Source of the DNA: Hyphomonadaceae bacterium
Lineage (GTDB): Bacteria; Pseudomonadota; Alphaproteobacteria; Caulobacterales; Hyphomonadaceae
Assembly (NCBI GenBank): GCA_947474455.1
Contig: CANJIL010000007.1
Coordinates: 1 to 64,000 of the forward strand
Direction of reading: 5' to 3'
Length of the DNA stretch: 64,000 nt
Shown: in pieces, positions 55,986 to 64,000 of the stretch
How the letters are laid out: each line of letters starts with the position of its first letter
Numbering within the stretch: the stretch's first letter is position 1
Translations under genes and position numbers: made by a program
The notes under the pieces: model-generated
The model's database searches: none
Seen by the model: the letters and a program-made list of their open reading frames with translations, nothing else
Told to the model about the DNA's origin: nothing

Positions 55986-58097
55986 CTATTCCGCCGCAAC
56001 TGCAGGGCTCACGCCTGCAGCAAGCTCGGCGCATTCCGCCATGGTGCGCGAAGCGCGCGCGATCGGATTGGTCAGGTGGAACGCCTTGATCGGCGTTGTG
56101 AACGCAGCTGACTGCAGGCTTCCGGCCGTTCCATAAGGCGGCGCAACGCTGCCGCCATGCGTGCCGGGCGCAAAGTCGAGTCCGAGGAACGAGTTATGGT
56201 CGGCGCCAAGCTTCGCGCGGAGCTGCGCAAGCGTGTCATAGGGCAGCGTATTACCGACATAGGCCGACAGCGCGCGAATGATCGCCCAGTCTTCGCGAGC
56301 ATCGCCTTTCGGCGCGACCGCGCGCTGCGCGCGTTGCACGCGGCCTTCAGTGTTGACGTAGGTGCCCGACTTCTCGGTGTACGCCGCACCAGGCAGAATC
56401 ACGTCCGCGCGGTGAGCGCCGTTGTCGCCGTGGCTGCCGATATAGATAACGTTGGCCCTGCCAAGCTTGGACGTGTCGATCTCGTCGGCACCCAAGAGTA
56501 GCACCGTCGTGATGTCGCCCGACTGCGCGCCTGCAATGATACCGGCAACGTCCTTGCCTCCCGCCGACGGCAGGAAGCCCATGTCGAGACCGGCAACGCG
56601 CGACGCGGCCGTATGCAGAACGCTGAAGCCGTTCCAACCTCCCTTGAAGGCGCCTGCGGCCGCCGCCATCGCAGAGACGGCATGCAGCACCGCCGCGCCA
56701 TCGGACCGCGTCAACGCGCCCTGACCGACAATGATCAGCGGACGCTTGGCGTTGGTCAGTGCATCGAACACCGGATGCCCGGCCTTCAGGTCTTTCAGGC
56801 TGTCAGGACCGGTGCCGAGATAGTTGTAGTCGAACGTCAGGTCGACCCGCTCGCCGAGCAGGGCAATCGGAACCATACGCAACCACGCCTTGCGCAGGCG
56901 TGCATTCAGCACAGCTGCTTCCTTGCGCGGGTTCACTCCGATCAGGACGATCGCATCCGCCTCGTCGATGCCCATGATGGTCGAGTTGAAGAGGTAACTC
57001 TCACGCGGCAGTTTCGAACCGTCCGCCGCCATTCCAAGCTTGGCGCCATCCTGCCGGCAGTCAATCGACTTCACGCCCAGCGAACCGGCGAGATCTTTGG
57101 CCGCCTTCATGCTCTCGGCGTCGGCCAGATCGCCCGCGATCACGCCGATCGCATCGCCCGAAACCTTCAGCATCTCGGCCGCGCGCTTTAGCGCGGCATC
57201 CCAGGTCGCGGCCTTCAGGGCGCCATTCTCGCGCACATAGGGCTTGTCCAGCCGCTGCCGGCCAAGGCCATCCCACACGAAGCGCGTCTTGTCCGAGATC
57301 CACTCTTCGTTGATCTCTTCATTCACGCGCGGAAGGATGCGCATCACGGTTGGACCACGCGCATCGACGCGGATTGCCGAACCCAGCGCATCCATCACGT
57401 CGATGCTCTCGGTCTTGCGCAGCTCCCAAGGGCGTGCATTGAACGCATACGGCTTCGACGTCAGCGCGCCGACGGGACAAAGGTCGATCACGTTGCCCGA
57501 CAGCTCAGATGTCAGAGATTTCTCAAGATAGGTCGTGATCTCGGCGTCCTCGCCACGGTTGGCGAGACCAATCTCGTCCACGCCCGCCACTTCCGCTGCA
57601 AAGCGTACGCAGCGAGTGCACTGGATGCAGCGGGTCATGATCGTTTTGACCAGCGGGCCCATATATTTGTCGTCGACCGCGCGCTTGTTCTCCCCGTAAC
57701 GCGAGGCGGCGCGGCCATAACCCATCGCCTGGTCTTGCAGGTCGCACTCGCCGCCCTGATCGCAGATCGGACAATCGAGAGGATGGTTGATGAGCAGGAA
57801 TTCCATCACGCCATTACGCGCCTTGATGGCGCGCGGCGACTTGGTGGAGATCTCGTGCGGCGTGCCGTCCTTCTTGGGCGCCATGTCGCCTACGGTCTGG
57901 GCGCACGACGCGATCGGCTTCGGCGCGCCAACCCAGTCGACCAGGCACATGCGGCAGTTGCCGGCAATCGAGAGGCGCTCGTGATAACAGAAGCGCGGAA
58001 TTTCGGCGCCGGCTAGCTCGCAGGCCTGCAACAGCGTATACGTCTTCGGCGCATCCACCGCGACGCCATCGACAACAAGTTTGACGGTGTCGGTCAT
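55986..58097 (-). CDS. nuoG: NADH-quinone oxidoreductase subunit G
   Basis: 703 aa; 2Fe-2S domain [25 protein letters not shown], molybdopterin oxidoreductase-like domain. Confidence 0.96.
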   Translation of the reverse strand: MTDTVKLVVDGVAVDAPKTYTLLQACELAGAEIPRFCYHERLSIAGNCRMCLVDWVGAPKPIASCAQTVGDMAPKKDGTPHEISTKSPRAIKARNGVMEFLLINHPLDCPICDQGGECDLQDQAMGYGRAASRYGENKRAVDDKYMGPLVKTIMTRCIQCTRCVRFAAEVAGVDEIGLANRGEDAEITTYLEKSLTSELSGNVIDLCPVGALTSKPYAFNARPWELRKTESIDVMDALGSAIRVDARGPTVMRILPRVNEEINEEWISDKTRFVWDGLGRQRLDKPYVRENGALKAATWDAALKRAAEMLKVSGDAIGVIAGDLADAESMKAAKDLAGSLGVKSIDCRQDGAKLGMAADGSKLPRESYLFNSTIMGIDEADAIVLIGVNPRKEAAVLNARLRKAWLRMVPIALLGERVDLTFDYNYLGTGPDSLKDLKAGHPVFDALTNAKRPLIIVGQGALTRSDGAAVLHAVSAMAAAAGAFKGGWNGFSVLHTAASRVAGLDMGFLPSAGGKDVAGIIAGAQSGDITTVLLLGADEIDTSKLGRANVIYIGSHGDNGAHRADVILPGAAYTEKSGTYVNTEGRVQRAQRAVAPKGDAREDWAIIRALSAYVGNTLPYDTLAQLRAKLGADHNSFLGLDFAPGTHGGSVAPPYGTAGSLQSAAFTTPIKAFHLTNPIARASRTMAECAELAAGVSPAVAAE

Positions 58098-58100
58098 GCC

Positions 58101-59408
58101 CTACTCCGCCGCCAGTGTGTGGCCCTGAACGTGAGGGCGGCCCTGACGATAGTTCGTGATGCGGTCTTCGATCTCCTGCCGGAAGTGCCGGATCAGGCCC
58201 TGGATCGGCCACGCGGCAGCGTCGCCCAGCGCGCAGATCGTGTGGCCTTCGACCTGGCTTGCTACATCAAGCAGTGTGTCGATTTCGGAGACCTCGGCTT
58301 CGCCCTTCACCATCCGCTCCAGCACGCGCCACATCCAGCCCGTGCCTTCACGGCATGGCGTGCACTGACCGCAGCTCTCGTGCTTGTAGAAGTACGCGAT
58401 CCGCGCAATCGCACGAACAAGGTCCGTCGACTTGTCCATCACGATGACCGCCGCCGTGCCGAGCCCCGACTTAACGTCGCGCAGCGCATCGAAATCCATC
58501 AGCACCGTGTCGCAGATATCCTTCGGGATCATCGGCACCGACGAGCCACCCGGAATAATCGCCTTCAGGTTACTCCAGCCGCCGCGCACACCGCCGCAAT
58601 GCTCTTCAATCAGCGTCTTGAGCGGGATCGACATCTCTTCTTCGATATTGCACGGCCGCTCGACATGGCCGGAGACGCAGAAAACCTTGGTGCCCGTATT
58701 GTTCGGACGGCCAAAGCCCGCGAACCAGCTAGCGCCTCGACGCAGGATAGTCGGCGCAACCGCGATCGACTCCACATTGTTCACGGTCGTCGGACAGCCA
58801 TAGAGGCCGGCATTGGCCGGGAATGGCGGCTTCAGACGCGGCTGGCCCTTCTTGCCTTCAAGGCTTTCAAGCAGCGCAGTCTCTTCACCGCAGATATAGG
58901 CCCCCGCGCCATGGTGACAGTAAATGTCGAAATCGAAACCCGAACCGCACGCGTTCTTGCCGACCAGTCCGGCCTTGTAGGCCTCTGCGATCGCTTCCTC
59001 GAGGCACTCGCGCTCGCGAATGTATTCGCCACGCAGATAGATATAGCATTTGGAGGCGCGCATCGCGAAGGACGCGATCAGGCAGCCCTCGATCAGCAGG
59101 TGCGGATCATGGCGCATGATGTCCCGGTCCTTGCAGGTGCCGGGTTCGGATTCATCCGCGTTGACGACGAGATAGTGCGGCCGGTCCTTCACGACCTTCG
59201 GCATAAAGGTCCACTTCAGACCGGTCGGGAAGCCCGCCCCACCGCGTCCGCGCAGGCCTGACGCCTTGATCTGGTCGCAGATCCACTCCGGTCCGAATTG
59301 CATCAGCTCCTTCGTGGAGTTCCATGCCCCGCGCTGCTTCGCGGCTTCAAGTCGGAAGTCATGGCGGCCGTAGAGGTTAGTGAAGATGCGGTCTTTATCG
59401 AGAAGCAC
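58101..59408 (-). CDS. nuoF: NADH-quinone oxidoreductase subunit F
   Basis: [34 protein letters not shown] start at 59408 preceded by GGAGGAG; the ORF-track start at 59483 is over-extended. Confidence 0.95.
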   Translation of the reverse strand: MLLDKDRIFTNLYGRHDFRLEAAKQRGAWNSTKELMQFGPEWICDQIKASGLRGRGGAGFPTGLKWTFMPKVVKDRPHYLVVNADESEPGTCKDRDIMRHDPHLLIEGCLIASFAMRASKCYIYLRGEYIRERECLEEAIAEAYKAGLVGKNACGSGFDFDIYCHHGAGAYICGEETALLESLEGKKGQPRLKPPFPANAGLYGCPTTVNNVESIAVAPTILRRGASWFAGFGRPNNTGTKVFCVSGHVERPCNIEEEMSIPLKTLIEEHCGGVRGGWSNLKAIIPGGSSVPMIPKDICDTVLMDFDALRDVKSGLGTAAVIVMDKSTDLVRAIARIAYFYKHESCGQCTPCREGTGWMWRVLERMVKGEAEVSEIDTLLDVASQVEGHTICALGDAAAWPIQGLIRHFRQEIEDRITNYRQGRPHVQGHTLAAE

Positions 59409-59631
59409 GATCGCGCTCCTCCATGCTTGCACGAATAAAAACGATGACGGCTGGAAGCGAGAAGCCAAGCCCGCCCAAAACACCGATGGCGATCCAGATC
59501 CAGTTGCTGGTCATCCCATAGGCGATCAGACCCGCGATGGTGGCGAGAGCTTCCAGGAAGAAAGCCAGCATCAGCTTCTTCGCAGCGACCTGTTTGGCGC
59601 TTGGTTCCGACATGATGGCGATTTCCCTCAT
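59395..59631 (-). CDS. Small two-TM protein between nuoE and nuoF
   Basis: 78 aa [82 protein letters not shown] overlap with the nuoE stop and 3' end overlapping the nuoF start. Confidence 0.75.
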   Translation of the reverse strand: MREIAIMSEPSAKQVAAKKLMLAFFLEALATIAGLIAYGMTSNWIWIAIGVLGGLGFSLPAVIVFIRASMEERDRASR

Positions 59632-60305
59632 GTCTGCGCCGGCTCTGGCGGTTTCGGCGCGTTCGGGACGACGCTCAACGGCTTGGCTTTCGAGCCGTCA
59701 TAAAGCGCTTCATCGGCCAACGAAGTCGGCGGACCAGCTGGCGCAGACGTCTGCCGCTCCACATACGTGCCCGGCTGAGGATCCTTGCCCGACGCGAAAT
59801 CATCGATCAACTGCTCCAGCGTTTCGATGCTCAGGTCTTCGTAATAGTAGTCGTTGATCTGGATCATTGGCGCGTTCACGCAAGCGCCCAAGCATTCCAC
59901 CTCGACCCACGAAAACTTGCCGCCGCCCGACACATGGCCCTTCGGCCCGATCTTGCGCTCGCAAAAATCCTTCAGCTTGTCCGCCCCGCGCAGCATGCAC
60001 GGCGTCGTGCCGCAAACCTGAAAGTGATACTTCCCAACCGGCTCGAGGTTGAACATCGTGTAGAAGGTCGCGATCTCGTAGACGCGGATGTAAGTCATGC
60101 CAAGCCGATCGGCGACCGCGCGCAATGCCGGCTCCGAGAGCCAGCCATTGTTCTGCTTCTGCGTGACCCACAGCGCCGGGATGACGGCCGACGCGCGGCG
60201 CTCACTGGGATATTTGCGCTCCCACCACGCGATCTGGTCTTCGCTCGCTGCGTTGAAAGCGAACGGCTCGTGGTGTTCGGGATGATGGAAACGGCGGTGG
60301 CTCAA
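59628..60305 (-). CDS. nuoE: NADH-quinone oxidoreductase subunit E
   Basis: 225 aa; thioredoxin-like 2Fe-2S protein, [23 protein letters not shown]. Confidence 0.96.
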   Translation of the reverse strand: MSHRRFHHPEHHEPFAFNAASEDQIAWWERKYPSERRASAVIPALWVTQKQNNGWLSEPALRAVADRLGMTYIRVYEIATFYTMFNLEPVGKYHFQVCGTTPCMLRGADKLKDFCERKIGPKGHVSGGGKFSWVEVECLGACVNAPMIQINDYYYEDLSIETLEQLIDDFASGKDPQPGTYVERQTSAPAGPPTSLADEALYDGSKAKPLSVVPNAPKPPEPAQT

Positions 60306-61510
60306 CGGTCGACCTCCCCGAACACGATGTCGAGCGAGCCCAGGATAGCCGACACGTCAGCGAGCATATGGCCGCGGCACAGGTGATCCATCGCGTGAAG
60401 GTGGGCATAGCCCGGCGCCTTGATCTTCAGACGATACGGACGATTGCCGCCATCGGTCACGAGATAGACGCCAAACTCACCCTTCGGCGCCTCGACGCAG
60501 GCATAGGCCTCGCCGGCGGGCACGTGGAAACCTTCGGTGTAGAGCTTGAAGTGATGGATCAACGCTTCCATCGATGACTTCATCTCGCCACGGCGCGGCG
60601 GCGCATACTTGGAATGTTCCGGCAGAACCGGCCCAACCGGCATCTTGTCGATGCACTGCTTGATGATCTTGATGCTCTCGCGCATCTCCTCGACGCGGCA
60701 GAGATAGCGGTCCCAGCAGTCGCCGTTCTTGCCGACCGGAATTTTGAAGTCGAGTTCCGAGTAGACTTCATAAGGCTCGGCCCGGCGAAGATCCCACGCC
60801 AGACCCGATCCACGCACCATCACGCCTGAGAAGCCCCAGGCCAGCGCGTCCTCAACCGACACGACGCCGATGTCGACGTTACGCTGCTTGAAGATGCGGT
60901 TCTCGGTGACCAGCGTCTCGATATCGTCTAGCGTCTTGAGGAACGGACCGCAGAATTTGTGGATGTCTTCCACCAGCTCCGGCGGCAGGTCCTGGTGAAC
61001 GCCACCCGGCCGGAAGTACGCCGCGTGCATCCGCGAACCGGACGCGCGCTCGTAGAACACCATCAGCTGCTCACGCGGCTCGAAGCCCCACAGCGGCGGG
61101 GTCAGCGCGCCCACATCCATCGCCTGCGTCGTTACGTTCAGCAGGTGCGAAAGCAGGCGACCAATCTCGGAGAAGATCACGCGGATATACTTCGCGCGCG
61201 CCGGCACTTCGATACCCGCCAGCCTCTCGATGGCGAGGCAGTAGGCGTGCTCCTGGTTCATCGGCGCGACATAATCGAGCCGGTCGAAGTAAGGCAGCGC
61301 CTGCAGGAATGTCTTGTACTCGATCAGCTTCTCGGTGCCGCGGTGAAGCAGCCCGATATGCGGATCGACGCGGTCCACGATCTCGCCGTCGAGATCGAGC
61401 ACAAGGCGAAGCACGCCGTGCGCAGCCGGGTGTTGCGGCCCGAAATTGATCGTGAACTTGCGATCGTCGAGATCGAGGTCAGCGGACTTGTGATTGATGT
61501 CGTCGGCCAT
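60302..61510 (-). CDS. nuoD: NADH-quinone oxidoreductase subunit D
   Basis: 402 aa; [31 protein letters not shown]-terminus. Confidence 0.98.
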   Translation of the reverse strand: MADDINHKSADLDLDDRKFTINFGPQHPAAHGVLRLVLDLDGEIVDRVDPHIGLLHRGTEKLIEYKTFLQALPYFDRLDYVAPMNQEHAYCLAIERLAGIEVPARAKYIRVIFSEIGRLLSHLLNVTTQAMDVGALTPPLWGFEPREQLMVFYERASGSRMHAAYFRPGGVHQDLPPELVEDIHKFCGPFLKTLDDIETLVTENRIFKQRNVDIGVVSVEDALAWGFSGVMVRGSGLAWDLRRAEPYEVYSELDFKIPVGKNGDCWDRYLCRVEEMRESIKIIKQCIDKMPVGPVLPEHSKYAPPRRGEMKSSMEALIHHFKLYTEGFHVPAGEAYACVEAPKGEFGVYLVTDGGNRPYRLKIKAPGYAHLHAMDHLCRGHMLADVSAILGSLDIVFGEVDR

Positions 61511-61512
61511 GG

Positions 61513-62139
61513 CTACTTCTTCGCCTCGCCGGCTTTCTCATCGCCCGGGATAACGGCTTGCATACCTTCCCATGGCGAGAGGAAATCGAAGTTGCGGTAT
61601 TCCTGGACCAGCCGCACCGGTTCGTTGATCACGCGCTTCTGAGCTTCGTCATAGCGAACCTGCACCCGGCCCGTCAGCGGGAAGTCCTTGCGCAACGGAT
61701 GTCCTTCGAAACCATAGTCCGTCAGGATGCGGCGCAGATCCGGATGGCCTGAGAAGATCACGCCATACATGTCGAACGCCTCGCGCTCGTACCAGTTGGC
61801 GACGGGAAACACGCTCGCCACGCTCGGCACAGGCGTCGCTTCGTCGGTGCGGATCTTCACGCGGATACGCTGGTTCAGCCGCATCGACAGCATATGATAG
61901 ACAACCTCGAAGCGCTCCGGCTCGGTCGGGTAATCGCAAGCGCATAGATCAACCAGCGTCTCGAACCGGCACTGGCTGTCGTCTCGCAGGAATTCGAGCA
62001 GTTTCACGATGCCACCGCGGTTCGCGATCACCGTCATTTCGCCGACCGCTACGCGCACGTTCGAGATCGCGCCCTTCTGGCTCTCTTCCAGATGGATCCT
62101 CAGCTCGGAGATCATTGAGGCGCGAGAGGGAGCACTCAT
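61513..62139 (-). CDS. nuoC: NADH-quinone oxidoreductase subunit C
   Basis: 30-kDa subunit motif [40 protein letters not shown]. Start MSAPSRASM at 62139 overlaps the nuoB stop. Confidence 0.96.
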   Translation of the reverse strand: MSAPSRASMISELRIHLEESQKGAISNVRVAVGEMTVIANRGGIVKLLEFLRDDSQCRFETLVDLCACDYPTEPERFEVVYHMLSMRLNQRIRVKIRTDEATPVPSVASVFPVANWYEREAFDMYGVIFSGHPDLRRILTDYGFEGHPLRKDFPLTGRVQVRYDEAQKRVINEPVRLVQEYRNFDFLSPWEGMQAVIPGDEKAGEAKK

Positions 62140-62705
62140 CGTTCGATGCTCCCTTCGCGGCGGATCTTCTTCTGCAGCTGTAGAAGTCCGTAGAGCAGCG
62201 CCTCTGCGGTCGGCGGGCAGCCTGGAATATAGATATCCACAGGCACGATCCGGTCGCACCCGCGCACTACGGCGTAAGAATAGTGGTAATACCCGCCGCC
62301 ATTGGCGCACGAGCCCATCGAAATCACGTAACGTGGTTCCGGCATCTGATCGTAGACCTTGCGGAGGGCGGGCGCCATCTTGTTGGTCAGCGTGCCGGCG
62401 ACGATCATCACGTCGGACTGCCGTGGCGAAGCCCGCGGCGCAGCGCCAAAGCGCTCCATGTCATAACGCGGCATCGACGCCTGCATCATTTCCACCGCGC
62501 AACAGGCGAGACCAAACGTCATCCACATCAGCGAGCCAGTGCGCGCCCAGGTTATAAGGTCATCCACCGCCGCAACGACGAAGCCCTTGTCCGCTAGCTC
62601 GTCGGAGAGGCCAGTCAGATATGGATCGCTCGGCTTAACCAGCGCCGCGCCCGCAGTCCGCGCAACCGACGCAGCGGCGCTTTCACTAACCTTGGGCTGC
62701 GCCAT
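62136..62705 (-). CDS. nuoB: NADH-quinone oxidoreductase subunit B
   Basis: [62 protein letters not shown]. Start MAQPKV at 62705. Confidence 0.97.
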   Translation of the reverse strand: MAQPKVSESAAASVARTAGAALVKPSDPYLTGLSDELADKGFVVAAVDDLITWARTGSLMWMTFGLACCAVEMMQASMPRYDMERFGAAPRASPRQSDVMIVAGTLTNKMAPALRKVYDQMPEPRYVISMGSCANGGGYYHYSYAVVRGCDRIVPVDIYIPGCPPTAEALLYGLLQLQKKIRREGSIER

Positions 62706-63079
62706 CACTGCCACTCCAGCGCGCCACGGCGCCATTCATAGACGAAGCCGATGGTCAGAACGCCCAGGAAACCCATCATCGACCAGAAGGCCGGCAGGTT
62801 CCCCTCCGCCACCTGGAACACCCAGGGGAACAGGAACGCGACTTCGAGGTCGAAGATGATGAAGAGGATCGAGACGAGGTAGAATCGCACATCAAACTTC
62901 ATGCGTGCGTCGTCGAACGCATTGAATCCGCACTCATACGCGGACAGCTTCTCCGGATCGGGTTTCCGCGGCGCCAGAAGACTCGAGGCGACCAGGAAAA
63001 GCAGACTGATAGCTATGGCCAGCCCAAGAAAAATCACGACCGGCAGATATTCGACGACGAGCGTCTGCGCGTCTTCCAT
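62705..63079 (-). CDS. nuoA: NADH-quinone oxidoreductase subunit A
   Basis: 124 aa; [44 protein letters not shown]. Confidence 0.97.
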   Translation of the reverse strand: MEDAQTLVVEYLPVVIFLGLAIAISLLFLVASSLLAPRKPDPEKLSAYECGFNAFDDARMKFDVRFYLVSILFIIFDLEVAFLFPWVFQVAEGNLPAFWSMMGFLGVLTIGFVYEWRRGALEWQ

Positions 63080-63495
63080 TATACCCTCGGTTAGTCTTTT
63101 GCCGACGGCCTATGCCGCTTTGATGCGTGAGGCAATAGAGCTGCCGGACGCGCTGGCGAATCTTCACCCCACCGCGACTTTCTGGCCTTGAATCCGGGCC
63201 GTGCAGCTGATTTTCGAGTGCGATGGAAGGTCGCAACTGACTGCTCAACTATCACCAGAAGCGCTGAGCGCGCCGGCGGGCGCAATCATCAACGACAAGC
63301 GCCTGAGCCATCTTGCGCCCTCCGCCGAAATTCCGCGGCATGAAACGGCGATGATGCCCAAGCGCGGGGTGTGGATATGCCGCCGCCATCCTGAATCATG
63401 CAAAGTCCGCCTGCCGAACCCCGCGGACAGTGGTCGCGGGCCAAAACGTCTGAATTTCCAGATGATTTCGACCAGCGGGTCTTTTCGATACCTGG

Positions 63496-63569
63496 CGCGA
63501 GTGACGGGGCTCGAACCCGCGACCTCCGGCGTGACAGGCCGGCACTCTAACCAACTGAGCTACACCCGC
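63496..63569 (-). tRNA. tRNA-Asp (GTC)
   Basis: Minus strand GCGGGTGTAGCTCAGTTGGTTAGAGTGCCGGCCTGTCACGCCGGAGGTCGCGGGTTCGAGCCCCGTCACTCGC; clean cloverleaf, anticodon GTC. Confidence 0.95.
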
Positions 63570-63646
63570 ATCCGCAGGTATCGAAGGATGGAGCGTTTAG
63601 GCGTCACCGCCCGCCCGGTCAAGCGGATTGGCTCAGGCAATCCGGC

Positions 63647-64000
63647 CTATTGTGACGCCATCGCCTGCCGTAGGACCAGCCTGTCGTCCTCGACCCTAAA
63701 GCCGATCGACGTCAGCGCCTCAACCGCACTCGGGCCGGCGTTCGAAACAGTGGCGGTCAGCTCCATGTCGAGATGCTGGCTGATGCTCATGGACGCCAGC
63801 ACATCCTCACCGCTGATAGCCTTCCCGAGCGCCTGCACCTGCAGTTTCCCATCGGAACACGTCACGGGGCCCCGCAATTCGGGGCCAACCCATCCCTTGT
63901 AATTCACCTTGGTCAGGGCGTCAGTCCACACCTCGCCGGAAGCGGACTGGCACAGGCTGTCGACGAACGTCACGTCCTTGATCTCAAGGGTGAACTTCCC
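63647..64000 (-). CDS. GspN-like type II secretion protein N, partial (5' end outside window)
   Basis: In frame to the window edge: ...FTLEIKDVTFVDSLCQSASGEVWTDAL...GPELRGPVTCSDGKLQVQALG...EALTSIGFRVEDDRLVLRQAMASQ; the GPEL.GPV.C.DG pattern resembles GspN C-termini. Confidence 0.5.
   Translation of the reverse strand, partial: GKFTLEIKDVTFVDSLCQSASGEVWTDALTKVNYKGWVGPELRGPVTCSDGKLQVQALGKAISGEDVLASMSISQHLDMELTATVSNAGPSAVEALTSIGFRVEDDRLVLRQAMASQ

Overview
This 64 kb window is a dense, mostly minus-strand block of core genes from a high-GC alphaproteobacterium (inferred from gene order; Caulobacterales/Parvularculales-like, genus not determinable). In order it holds: pdhA-pdhB-pdhC-[small ORF]-lpd; ftsB; eno; rpmF; pyrG; secG; tpiA; ppiD-trpEGDC-lexA (+); gltX-gltA (+); the envelope/ribosome run lpxB-lpxI-lpxA-lpxD-skp-bamA-rseP-dxr-cdsA-uppS-frr-pyrH-tsf-rpsB; dnaE-lolD-lolC/E-proS-DUF1467-mce-rnj-coaX-birA; and a full nuoA-N complex I operon. 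A tRNA-Asp lies near the right edge, followed by a partial gspN-like gene. I saw no CRISPR array, prophage, IS element or defence island. The best candidates for novelty are additions to, and decay within, these conserved operons: (i) NuoH carries a C-terminal extension with two canonical EF-hand loops; (ii) a coupled two-TM ORF sits between nuoE and nuoF; (iii) a coupled ORF of unknown function sits between pdhC and lpd; (iv) a frameshifted cupin-like pseudogene lies between ftsB and eno; (v) an apparent comEC relic lies between lexA and gltX, with moaC/moeA and fabZ missing from their usual positions; (vi) a degenerate tRNA-like element lies at the left edge. All calls come from reading the sequence and supplied ORFs; no database search was run.
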